13,913 nt of DNA, taken from the NCBI GenBank assembly GCA_023457495.1, contig JAEWLQ010000071.1:1-13913 (forward strand), read 5' to 3'. The translations under genes and the position numbers were made by a program. Below, piece after piece: positions 7,114 through 12,640 of this stretch. Each line of letters begins with the position of its first letter. Position 1 is the first letter of the stretch. The DNA comes from Pseudomonadota bacterium (GTDB lineage: Bacteria > Pseudomonadota > Gammaproteobacteria > Steroidobacterales > Steroidobacteraceae). The notes beneath the pieces are model-generated. The model was not told the origin of the DNA, made no database searches, and saw only the letters and a program-made list of their open reading frames with translations.

Positions 7114-7863
7114 TTATTCCTCGTCGTCGTCATCCTCGTCGTCTTCGACGCGCGAGTTGCTGACCTTGCCGCCGCCGCCCTTGCCGCCCTGAACGGGCAC
7201 GACGACCGGGCGCGTCTTCATCTTCGGACGCGCGTTGAACACGACGATGGTCTTGCCGGTGGCGCGCAGCAGGCCCTGGTCTTCCAGCACCTTCAGGACA
7301 CGGCCCGCCATTTCGCGGGAGCAGCCGACCAGGCGTGAAAGCTCCTGGCGCGAGACCTTGATCTGCATGCCTTCCGGATGCGTCATGGCATCGGGTTCGC
7401 CGCACAGGTCCATGATGGCGTGGGCGACACGGCCGGTGACGTCGACGAAGGCGAGGTCGGAGAGTTTGCGGTTGGTGCGGTCGAGGCGGGTGGCGAGCTG
7501 CGTCGCGAGCTCGAATACCAGTCCCGGGCTTTCGGCCGCGATCTGGCGGAAGCGGGGATAGGTCATTTCCGCGAGCTCGCAGTGATTACGCGTGCGCACC
7601 CAGGCGCTGCGCAGCGGCGATTCGTGGAACAAACCCATCTCACCGAAGAACTGGCCCTTGTTCAGATAGGCCAGGACCATTTCGTTGCCTTCTTCGTCCT
7701 CGACCATCACCTCGACCGAGCCGCTGATGATGTAGTAGAGGACGTCGGGCAGATCGCCCGCATGAATCACGACCGTCTTCGACGGAACAGTGCGAATCCG
7801 GCAATAGCTCAGAAAACGATTGATCGCCGGAATATCGCTGAGGGGTTTGACCGCCTCTTCCAT
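7114..7863 (-). CDS. crp: Crp/Vfr-type cAMP receptor transcription factor with acidic C-terminal tail
   Basis: A 249-residue global regulator of the CRP/Vfr/Clp group, very close along its length to E. coli CRP and Pseudomonas Vfr. The cyclic-nucleotide domain (about 10-130) has FGEMGLF (73-79; E75), the RSAWVR stretch (85-90, including R85 and S86) and T130. After the hinge (DLAFVDVTGRVA) a winged helix (about 165-210) carries VGCSREMAGRVLK, with R183, E184 and R188 matching the DNA-reading residues of CRP. So it should bind TGTGA-N6-TCACA sites. Whether the ligand is cAMP or c-di-GMP (as in Xanthomonas Clp) cannot be settled by eye. The ATG at 7863 has GGGAG 6-7 bases upstream; the frame is open further. 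Residues about 213-249 are an extra tail: basic/Val-Pro, a Gly-Lys run, then Asp/Glu only. A CRP site lies upstream. Confidence 0.93.
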   Translation of the reverse strand: MEEAVKPLSDIPAINRFLSYCRIRTVPSKTVVIHAGDLPDVLYYIISGSVEVMVEDEEGNEMVLAYLNKGQFFGEMGLFHESPLRSAWVRTRNHCELAEMTYPRFRQIAAESPGLVFELATQLATRLDRTNRKLSDLAFVDVTGRVAHAIMDLCGEPDAMTHPEGMQIKVSRQELSRLVGCSREMAGRVLKVLEDQGLLRATGKTIVVFNARPKMKTRPVVVPVQGGKGGGGKVSNSRVEDDEDDDDEE

Positions 7864-7922
7864 CTGGTTCTCCCTTGCTGCTGCGTGCATCGTTCGCCCC
7901 ACCTGCGAGTCTGCATTAAGTC

Positions 7923-7949
7923 TTATTACATAACTTACTGCTGTCGCAA
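7923..7949 (-). promoter_or_regulatory. Predicted crp promoter
   Basis: On the minus strand, TTGCGA (7944-7949) and TAATAA (7923-7928) are separated by 15 bases, a poor -35 and a fair -10, which suits an activator-dependent promoter. The predicted start is near 7916, giving a leader of about 50 bases to the ATG at 7863. An overlapping TGTAAT (7925-7930) is an alternative -10 box. Confidence 0.45.
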
Positions 7950-7969
7950 GTAAAAGACCACGGGCCAAC

Positions 7970-7985
7970 CGTGATCCCCATCACA
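7970..7985. promoter_or_regulatory. CRP-binding site upstream of crp (autoregulation)
   Basis: CGTGATCCCCATCACA matches TGTGA-N6-TCACA at nine of ten consensus positions, with symmetric GTGAT/ATCAC half-sites. Its centre (7977.5) lies about 61.5 bases upstream of the predicted crp start, the classic class I activator spacing. No other gene starts nearby: coq7 on the same strand ends just upstream. Direct autoregulation is therefore the simplest reading. Confidence 0.7.
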
Positions 7986-7994
7986 GGGGCTTCA

Positions 7995-8014
7995 TTAAAA
8001 CCCGACTCGTCGGG
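7995..8014 (-). terminator. Intrinsic terminator of coq7
   Basis: CCCGA (8001-8005) and TCGGG (8010-8014) pair around a 4-base loop, followed on the minus strand by TTTTAAT. The stem is short but GC-only at its base, and it sits 11 bases past the coq7 stop. Confidence 0.6.
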
Positions 8015-8025
8015 AACTCGCATCC

Positions 8026-8682
8026 TCAAAATTTGTACGCAGTATGCGTCATCACCTTGGCCGTCCGCCGCATCAATTCGCGGACCGGGGCGGGCGGCAA
8101 GCTACCGCCGGCGCTCTGCGCCTGGCGGCCATGCCCGATTTCGTCTTCGCACATGGCCTCGACGATGGCGCGGCTGCGCAGATCGTCGGGCGGCAGACGC
8201 TCGAGATGGCTTTGTAGATGGCCCTCGACCTGTCGTTCTGTTTCGGCGACGAAACCGAGGCTGGCCTTGTCGCCCAACAATGCGGCCAGGGTGCCGATGC
8301 CGAATGAGCCGGCGTACCAGAGGGGATTGAGGATGCTCGGTCGTGCGCCGAGCTCCTGGAGCCGGGTCTCGCACCAGGCCAGGTGATCGGTCTCTTCGCG
8401 GGCCGCGTGGAGCATGAAATCGCGCACTTCCGGGTCGCGGGCGAACAGCGCCTGGGAGTGGTAAAGCGCCTGCGCCGCGACCTCACCGGCATGATTCACG
8501 CGCATCAGGGCCGCCGATTCCCGGCGATCGTCCTCCGACAGGGCCGCGTCGGCCTTGTCCCGGGGTTGCCCGGGGGTGGCGCGGGCCGGGACCGGGCGGC
8601 CGGCGGCCGGGGGGGCGAGCAGGGCCCGCAGGGTTCGATCCACCGCCGAAATGACCGTATCGAGGTTCGGGCCAAGCGCCAT
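8026..8682 (-). CDS. coq7: Coq7, 3-demethoxyubiquinol 3-hydroxylase
   Basis: Coq7 is the di-iron hydroxylase that converts 2-polyprenyl-3-methyl-6-methoxy-1,4-benzoquinol to its 5-hydroxy product, the penultimate step of ubiquinone synthesis, at the inner membrane. The 218 residues match the family. All carboxylate/histidine ligands are visible: E67 in NHAGE, E97-x-x-H100 in EETDH, E149 in AETERQ, and E181-x-x-H184 in EDEIGH. The ATG at 8682 is preferred; the frame extends to 8730 but that stretch holds promoter sequence. There is no ribosome binding site, and TATAAT ends 6 bases before the ATG, so the mRNA is probably leaderless. It is divergent from rplM. Presence of Coq7 rather than UbiF fits this branch of gammaproteobacteria. 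Confidence 0.93.
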   Translation of the reverse strand: MALGPNLDTVISAVDRTLRALLAPPAAGRPVPARATPGQPRDKADAALSEDDRRESAALMRVNHAGEVAAQALYHSQALFARDPEVRDFMLHAAREETDHLAWCETRLQELGARPSILNPLWYAGSFGIGTLAALLGDKASLGFVAETERQVEGHLQSHLERLPPDDLRSRAIVEAMCEDEIGHGRQAQSAGGSLPPAPVRELMRRTAKVMTHTAYKF

Positions 8683-8694
8683 ATGATGATTATA
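8683..8694 (-). promoter_or_regulatory. Leaderless coq7 promoter (-10 box)
   Basis: A perfect TATAAT (minus strand, 8694 to 8689) is followed by CATCAT and then the coq7 ATG. Standard spacing puts the transcription start on the A of the ATG at 8682. No good -35 box is seen 16-18 bases upstream. Confidence 0.6.
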
Positions 8695-8724
8695 GGGCGC
8701 TGAATCTCTGAGGCTTATGGAGTT

Positions 8725-8753
8725 TTGCAAAGCCCAAGGGGCTTGAGTACACT
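8725..8753 (+). promoter_or_regulatory. rplM-rpsI promoter
   Basis: TTGCAA (8725-8730) and TACACT (8748-8753) have the ideal 17-base spacing, predicting a start near 8760 and an 85-base leader before rplM. It lies divergent from, and close to, the coq7 promoter. Confidence 0.65.
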
Positions 8754-8759
8754 TGCGCC

Positions 8760-8844
8760 CCTTTTTCCAGGGGTCCGCCAGTCAGATTCGCGGCCGATTT
8801 CTTCGGTCCGGATGTGCGTTCCCTTCCGGTGTTGGAGTGTTGTG
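8760..8844 (+). promoter_or_regulatory. rplM 5' leader with hairpin
   Basis: The leader contains a hairpin with CGGCCGA (8791-8797) pairing to TCGGTCCG (8803-8810), one bulged T. It ends in the rplM ribosome binding site GGAG (about 8834-8837), 7-8 bases before the ATG. In E. coli L13 represses its own mRNA through leader structure, so this could be an autogenous site. The structure is seen; the regulation is inference. Confidence 0.35.
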
Positions 8845-9273
8845 ATGTCTACTGTTTTTGCGAAGAACGAAACTGTGCGCGGCGACTGGTATGTCGTCGA
8901 TGCTTCAAACAAGGTGCTGGGTCGCCTCGCGACGCAGATCGCCATGCGTTTGAAGGGCAAGCACAAGGCCATCTTCACTCCGCACATCGACACGGGCGAT
9001 CACATCGTCGTGCTGAACGCGGAGAAGATCAAAGTCACGGGCAACAAGCTCGACGACAAGATCTACTACCACCACACCGGCGCCATCGGCGGTATCAAGT
9101 CCATCGCTCTCGGCAAGCTGCTCAAGGAGCATCCCGAGCGCGCCATCGAATTCGCGGTGAAGGGCATGCTTCCGAAGGGCCCGCTCGGCCGCAAGATGTA
9201 CAAGAAGCTGCATGTGTTCGCGGGCGACAAACATCCGCACGCCGCCCAGCAGCCGAAGCAGCTCGAAATCTAA
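8845..9273 (+). CDS. rplM: 50S ribosomal protein L13
   Basis: L13 is an early-assembly protein of the large ribosomal subunit that binds 23S rRNA. The 142 residues equal the E. coli length. Signatures include WYVVDASNKVLGRLATQIA, the YHHTG segment (usual YPGG replaced by AIGG), and the C-terminal block GMLPKGPLGRKMYKKLHVF with AGDKHPHAAQQP. The ATG at 8845 has GGAG at the right distance; the frame upstream is leader. rpsI follows after 13 bases in the usual bacterial rplM-rpsI operon. Confidence 0.97.
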   Translation: MSTVFAKNETVRGDWYVVDASNKVLGRLATQIAMRLKGKHKAIFTPHIDTGDHIVVLNAEKIKVTGNKLDDKIYYHHTGAIGGIKSIALGKLLKEHPERAIEFAVKGMLPKGPLGRKMYKKLHVFAGDKHPHAAQQPKQLEI

Positions 9274-9286
9274 GGAACCTCAGTCA

Positions 9287-9685
9287 ATGCCCGCAGCAGC
9301 CAAAGCCAACTACGGCACCGGTCGTCGCAAGACCTCCGCCGCCCGCGTCTTCCTCAAGCCGGGTTCCGGCAAGATCACCGTGAACGATCGTCCGCTCGAC
9401 GAGTTCTTCGGTCGCGAGACCGGCCGCATGATCGTGCGCCAGCCGCTCGAGCTCGTGCAGCTCGCGAACAAGTTCGACATCACCGCGACCGTCGCGGGCG
9501 GTGGCATCACCGGCCAGGCCGGCGCCATCCGTCACGGCATCACGCGCGCGCTGATCGAGTACGACGAGGAACTGCGCAAGCCGCTTCGTGTCGCAGGCTT
9601 CGTCACGCGCGACGCGCGTGAGGTCGAGCGCAAGAAGGTCGGCCGCCGCAAGGCACGTCGCGGAACCCAGTACTCGAAGCGTTAA
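9287..9685 (+). CDS. rpsI: 30S ribosomal protein S9
   Basis: S9 sits at the head of the small subunit, and its C-terminal Lys-Arg tail reaches the P-site tRNA. The 132 residues show GTGRRKTSAARVFLKPGSG, FGRETGRM, GGGITGQAGAIRHGITRAL and the conserved basic end RRKARRGTQYSKR. Start ATG at 9287 has AAGGA about 10 bases upstream, somewhat far. It is co-transcribed with rplM. No terminator is seen between its stop and tRNA-Gln 36 bases downstream, so the tRNA may be read from the same promoter. Confidence 0.97.
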   Translation: MPAAAKANYGTGRRKTSAARVFLKPGSGKITVNDRPLDEFFGRETGRMIVRQPLELVQLANKFDITATVAGGGITGQAGAIRHGITRALIEYDEELRKPLRVAGFVTRDAREVERKKVGRRKARRGTQYSKR

Positions 9686-9721
9686 GCTTCGTTATATTGC
9701 GCGCCAGACGGCCAAGGTATT

Positions 9722-9795
9722 TGGGGGATCGTCTAGCGGTAGGACAACGGACTCTGACTCCGTTTACCTAGGTTCGAATCCTAGTCCCCCAGCCA
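9722..9795 (+). tRNA. tRNA-Gln (anticodon CUG)
   Basis: A full cloverleaf is visible: acceptor TGGGGGA (9722-9728) with TCCCCCA (9785-9791), a D-arm with AGCGGTAGG, an anticodon stem ACGGA/TCCGT with loop CTCTGAC (anticodon CTG at 9754-9756), and a T-arm CTAGG-TTCGAAT-CCTAG. It has discriminator G and an encoded CCA (9793-9795). The weak U1-A72 pair is typical of glutamine tRNA. It reads CAG codons. A TATATT box at 9693-9698 could be its own -10, but the -35 is poor. Confidence 0.95.
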
Positions 9796-9802
9796 ATTAC
9801 AG

Positions 9803-9843
9803 ACCCGCCCCTTCTCTCAGAGAATGGGCGGGTTTGTTTTTTT
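9803..9843 (+). terminator. Strong intrinsic terminator after tRNA-Gln
   Basis: ACCCGCCC (9803-9810) pairs with GGGCGGGT (9826-9833). Inside it TTCTC (9812-9816) pairs with GAGAA (9820-9824), separated by one mismatch, giving a long stem. It is followed by TTGTTTTTTT. It should end the rplM-rpsI-tRNA transcript and lies 8 bases after the tRNA. Confidence 0.93.
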
Positions 9844-9871
9844 CAGAGCCTCAAGGAAGGTAGTTAGACAA

Positions 9872-11668
9872 ATGCGCCAATCACTGCTCGCCTCACTTCT
9901 CCTGCTTTGCGGCATCACCGGCGCCGCCCACGCGGCGGACAATCGCGCCGCCGATCTCAATAAGCTGTACGCGGACTTCTACGAAGAAAGCCTGAAGCTC
10001 AGCCCGCTCACCGCCACCTACGCCGGCGATCCGCGCTACAACGGCGAGCTGCCCAACAACCTGTCGGCCGAATACGAAGAGCAGACCCGCGCGTTCCACC
10101 AGACCTATCTCGACCGGGCGCGTGCCATCGTCGGAAAAGACGGCGCGGGTGGCCTCTCCGGCCAGGACCGCCTGTCGTTCGAGATCTTCACGCTGAACCG
10201 CGAGTCCGCGCTCGAGGACCTGAAGTTTCCGTACCGGCTGCTGCCGGTCAACCAGTTCTACAGTTTCGCGAGTACGTTCGCACAGTTGGGATCCGGGACG
10301 AGCGCGCAGCCCTTCGTCACCGTGAAGGACTACGACGACTGGTTGCGGCGCGCCGCGCGTATCCCGGTGATCTTCGATCAAGCGATCGTGAACATGCGCG
10401 AAGGCATGAAGCAGGGCATCGTCGAGCCGCGCGTGCTCATGGAGAAGGTGTTGCCGCAGCTCGACGCCAATGCGGTCGACGAGGTCGAGAAGAGCATCTT
10501 CTGGGGTCCGGTCGCGAAGATGCCCGCCGAATTCTCTGCGGCAGACCGCGAGCGCCTCACTACCGCCTTCCGCAATCTCATCTCGACCCAGCTCAATCCC
10601 GCGTATCGCAAGCTGCGCGTGTTCATCGCCGACGAATACCTCCCGAAGTCTCGCGACACCTTCGGCAAGGGCGCGCTGCCGGGCGGCGCGGACTGGTATG
10701 CGCACGACGTACGCGACAGCACGATGCGCTCGCTGACGCCCGCGCAGGCGCACCAGATCGGTCTCGACGAAGTGGCACGCATCCAGGACGGCATGCGCGG
10801 CGTGGCGAAGGACCTCGGCTACCAGAAGCCCGTGAAGACACTGCCCGAGCTCAAGGCCTTCTTCGATTGGGTCAAGGAGCGCGACGGCATGTATTTCAAG
10901 TCGCGTGAAGAGCTGCTATCCACCTACCAGGCATTCGGCGCGAACGTCGCGCCGTTGCTGCCGAAGTACTTCAACCTGCGGCCCAAGACCGACTACGAAG
11001 TCCGACTGGTCGAGCCCTTCCGCGAGGCGACGTCGTCCGCGGGTTCGTACCAGGGCCCGTCGCTCGATGGCACGCGCCCCGGCATCTTCTACGTGAACGC
11101 CTACGATCTGAAGGCGCGGCCGCGCTCGGCGCTGGCCTCGCTTTCGCTGCACGAGGCCGCGCCTGGACATCACTTCCAGATTTCGCTGCAGCGTGAGCTG
11201 TCCGACCTGCCGATGTTCCGCCGTTTCTCGCGTGATACTGCGTACATCGAAGGGTGGGGCCTGTATGCCGAGTACCTCGGCTACGAGATGGGCATCTACC
11301 AGGATCCCGTGCAGCGCTTCGGCGCGCTCGATGCGGAGTTGTGGCGCGCGATCCGGCTCGTGACCGACACGGGCATCCACTACAAGGGCTGGACGCGGCA
11401 GCAGACGCTCGACTACATGTTCGCGAACTCGCCCGCGGAGCCGACGCGCGCGATCTCCGAGGCCGAGCGCTTCGCCGCGATCCCGGGACAGGCGCTCGCG
11501 TACAAGATCGGTCAGCTCAAGATCATCGAGCTGCGGAAGAAGGCCGAGAAGGAGCTGGGCAAGAAGTTCGACCTCGCCGCGTTCCACGACGAAGTGCTGA
11601 AGGACGGCGCGGTGCCGCTCGAGGTCCTCGAGGCCAAGATCGACCGCTGGATCGCCGCGCGGCGCTGA
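9872..11668 (+). CDS. Exported DUF885 family protein, zinc-peptidase-like
   Basis: A 598-residue member of the DUF885 family. These are usually around 600 residues, exported or lipoproteins, and thought to be metallopeptidase-like; substrates are mostly unknown. Residues 1-21 are a signal peptide (LLASLLLLCG core, cleavage after AHA at about 21). The Cys at 13 does not sit in a proper lipobox, so the protein is probably soluble in the periplasm. The putative metal site HEAAPGHH (427-434) is a HExxxGHH-type variant of HExxH, and EGWGLYAE (460-467) gives a likely third ligand E460. The ATG at 9872 is chosen for the signal peptide and the AAGGAAGG sequence about 11 bases upstream. It is separated from the tRNA by a terminator, so it needs its own promoter; none was clear in the 28 bases between. 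Confidence 0.88.
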   Translation: MRQSLLASLLLLCGITGAAHAADNRAADLNKLYADFYEESLKLSPLTATYAGDPRYNGELPNNLSAEYEEQTRAFHQTYLDRARAIVGKDGAGGLSGQDRLSFEIFTLNRESALEDLKFPYRLLPVNQFYSFASTFAQLGSGTSAQPFVTVKDYDDWLRRAARIPVIFDQAIVNMREGMKQGIVEPRVLMEKVLPQLDANAVDEVEKSIFWGPVAKMPAEFSAADRERLTTAFRNLISTQLNPAYRKLRVFIADEYLPKSRDTFGKGALPGGADWYAHDVRDSTMRSLTPAQAHQIGLDEVARIQDGMRGVAKDLGYQKPVKTLPELKAFFDWVKERDGMYFKSREELLSTYQAFGANVAPLLPKYFNLRPKTDYEVRLVEPFREATSSAGSYQGPSLDGTRPGIFYVNAYDLKARPRSALASLSLHEAAPGHHFQISLQRELSDLPMFRRFSRDTAYIEGWGLYAEYLGYEMGIYQDPVQRFGALDAELWRAIRLVTDTGIHYKGWTRQQTLDYMFANSPAEPTRAISEAERFAAIPGQALAYKIGQLKIIELRKKAEKELGKKFDLAAFHDEVLKDGAVPLEVLEAKIDRWIAARR

Positions 11669-11679
11669 GATTGCCACGC

Positions 11680-11714
11680 ATCGGGCGACGCGGGAGAAAT
11701 CCCGCATCGCCCGG
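11680..11714. terminator. Long GAAA-loop hairpin between convergent genes
   Basis: CGGGCGA (11682-11688) pairs with TCGCCCG (11707-11713), and GCGGGA (11690-11695) with TCCCGC (11700-11705). A single C/A mismatch lies between them and GAAA is at the tip. It lies between the DUF885 stop (11668) and the SRPBCC stop (11726) but has no U-tract on either strand. It may act as a bidirectional 3'-end or mRNA-stabilising structure rather than a classic terminator. Confidence 0.5.
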
Positions 11715-11725
11715 ACGCCCATCGA

Positions 11726-12241
11726 TCACGACATCGTCTTGCCGGTTTCCAGCAGCGTCTTGATGTCGCTCAAGATCCAGTCCCATCCGCCGCCGCCGTC
11801 TTCGCTGAAATTGCTCTGCGTGGCGTGGGACATCAACGGCATGCCGGTGGTGTCGTGCGTGATGGTCACGCGGCAGAACCCGCCCGCGGTCGGTTCGATC
11901 TCGAAGGTGAGGCGCGAGAACCCTTCCGCCTTGTTGGCGTCGGTGAACAGGAAGCGATAGGTCTGGACCAGCTTGTTAGGCGGCTTGACCTCGATGATCT
12001 CGCCGTCGACGATGACCTCGGGCAAACCGAAGGAGCGCATCTGCTCGTTGGCGATGCAGCGGAATTTTCCGCCCGCCTTGAGCTCGTAGTGGCTCACGCC
12101 ACGGTAGCCGTACCTGCCGTTCCACTCCGGACTGGTTATCGCATCCCAGATCGCCCCGGGCTCCGCCTTGATGTAGATCTGGTGGATGTGAACGGCCGGC
12201 TTTTCGAGCTGCTTCAGGCTCGCTTGCGCTGCGGTGGGCAT
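11726..12241 (-). CDS. SRPBCC / AHSA1-like domain protein
   Basis: A 171-residue SRPBCC (START/Bet v 1-like) protein of the activator-of-Hsp90-ATPase homology (AHSA1) type, a hydrophobic-pocket fold whose ligand is unknown in most bacterial members. Family marks: IHQIYIKAEPGAIWDAIT (about 19-36), GEIIEVKPPNKLVQTYRF (about 80-97), SRLTFEIEP, and the C-terminal helix GGWDWILSDIKTLLETG. It has no signal peptide and is probably cytoplasmic. The ATG at 12241 has GGAG 8 bases upstream and lies inside the end of the ArsR gene (28-base overlap), so translation is coupled. This ArsR + SRPBCC arrangement is widespread and suggests the regulator controls this gene. Confidence 0.88.
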   Translation of the reverse strand: MPTAAQASLKQLEKPAVHIHQIYIKAEPGAIWDAITSPEWNGRYGYRGVSHYELKAGGKFRCIANEQMRSFGLPEVIVDGEIIEVKPPNKLVQTYRFLFTDANKAEGFSRLTFEIEPTAGGFCRVTITHDTTGMPLMSHATQSNFSEDGGGGWDWILSDIKTLLETGKTMS

Positions 12242-12558
12242 TTGGCTTTCTCCAGTGTGTTTTTCAGGTCAGCGAGCGCGGACAGTTCGCGCTCCTTGTA
12301 CTTGTCGATCCAGCGGTCGTGAATCAGACGAATGGGTACGGCGTTGAGGTAATGGAGCTTCTCGCGGCCTTCGCGCCGCGTGACGATGAGCCCGGCCTCT
12401 TCGAGCACCTTGAGGTGCTTCATCACCCCGAAGCGGGTCATCTCGAGCTCCCACTCCAGCTCGCCCAGGGTCTGGCCATCGCGCTTGTGCAGCAGATCCA
12501 GCAGGAACCGGCGCGACGAATCCGCCAGCGCCTTGAACACGAGGTCTTCGTCGATCAT
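12214..12558 (-). CDS. ArsR-family winged-helix transcriptional regulator
   Basis: A 114-residue ArsR/SmtB-type repressor paired with the SRPBCC gene. The winged helix spans about residues 5-75: VFKALADSSRRFLLDLL, then ELEMTRFGVMKHLKVLEEAGL as the DNA-reading region, then the wing VTRREGREKLHYLN. No Cys-based metal motif is present (the one Cys is near the C-terminus), so it probably does not sense arsenic. The ATG at 12558 is favoured: it follows a promoter by 6 bases, whereas an upstream ATG at 12579 (MVTYSRAMIDED) lies inside the operator and before the predicted start of transcription. It overlaps the SRPBCC gene by 28 bases. Autoregulation through the inverted repeat just upstream is likely. 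Confidence 0.88.
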   Translation of the reverse strand: MIDEDLVFKALADSSRRFLLDLLHKRDGQTLGELEWELEMTRFGVMKHLKVLEEAGLIVTRREGREKLHYLNAVPIRLIHDRWIDKYKERELSALADLKNTLEKAKCPPQRKRA

Positions 12559-12564
12559 GGCTCG

Positions 12565-12594
12565 ACTATAGGTGACCATTTGGTCACATGTCAA
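12565..12594 (-). promoter_or_regulatory. arsR-SRPBCC promoter with operator in the spacer
   Basis: Minus strand: perfect TTGACA (12594 to 12589), 18-base spacer, TATAGT (12570 to 12565), then 6 bases to the ATG. The predicted start falls on the ATG itself, so the mRNA would be leaderless. The spacer is almost wholly the palindrome GTGACCA-AA-TGGTCAC, so a bound repressor would block RNA polymerase. Confidence 0.75.
12572..12587. promoter_or_regulatory. Predicted ArsR operator (perfect 7+7 inverted repeat)
   Basis: GTGACCA (12572-12578) and TGGTCAC (12581-12587) are perfect inverted arms separated by 2 bases. They lie between the -35 and -10 boxes of the arsR promoter. Site symmetry fits a dimeric winged-helix repressor. 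Assignment to the adjacent ArsR protein is inference. Confidence 0.65.
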
Positions 12595-12597
12595 AGC

Positions 12598-12632
12598 AAG
12601 CGCTCCCGAGGCCGTTTTCCGGCCTCGAGCGC
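12598..12632 (-). terminator. Hairpin after the serine hydrolase gene
   Basis: CGAGGCCG (12607-12614) pairs with CGGCCTCG (12620-12627) around a TTTTC loop, and GCGCT (12600-12604) with AGCGC (12628-12632) beyond a 2-base bulge. On minus it is followed by only a weak U-run (TTGCTTTG), which runs into the arsR -35 box. It is a probable terminator that insulates arsR from the upstream gene. Confidence 0.55.
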
Positions 12633-12640
12633 AGGGATGC

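Noticed and set aside
7864..7968. Earlier starts for crp (35 extra residues)
   Set aside because: They would cover the predicted -10 box and transcription start; the ATG at 7863 has a good ribosome binding site and matches CRP N-termini.
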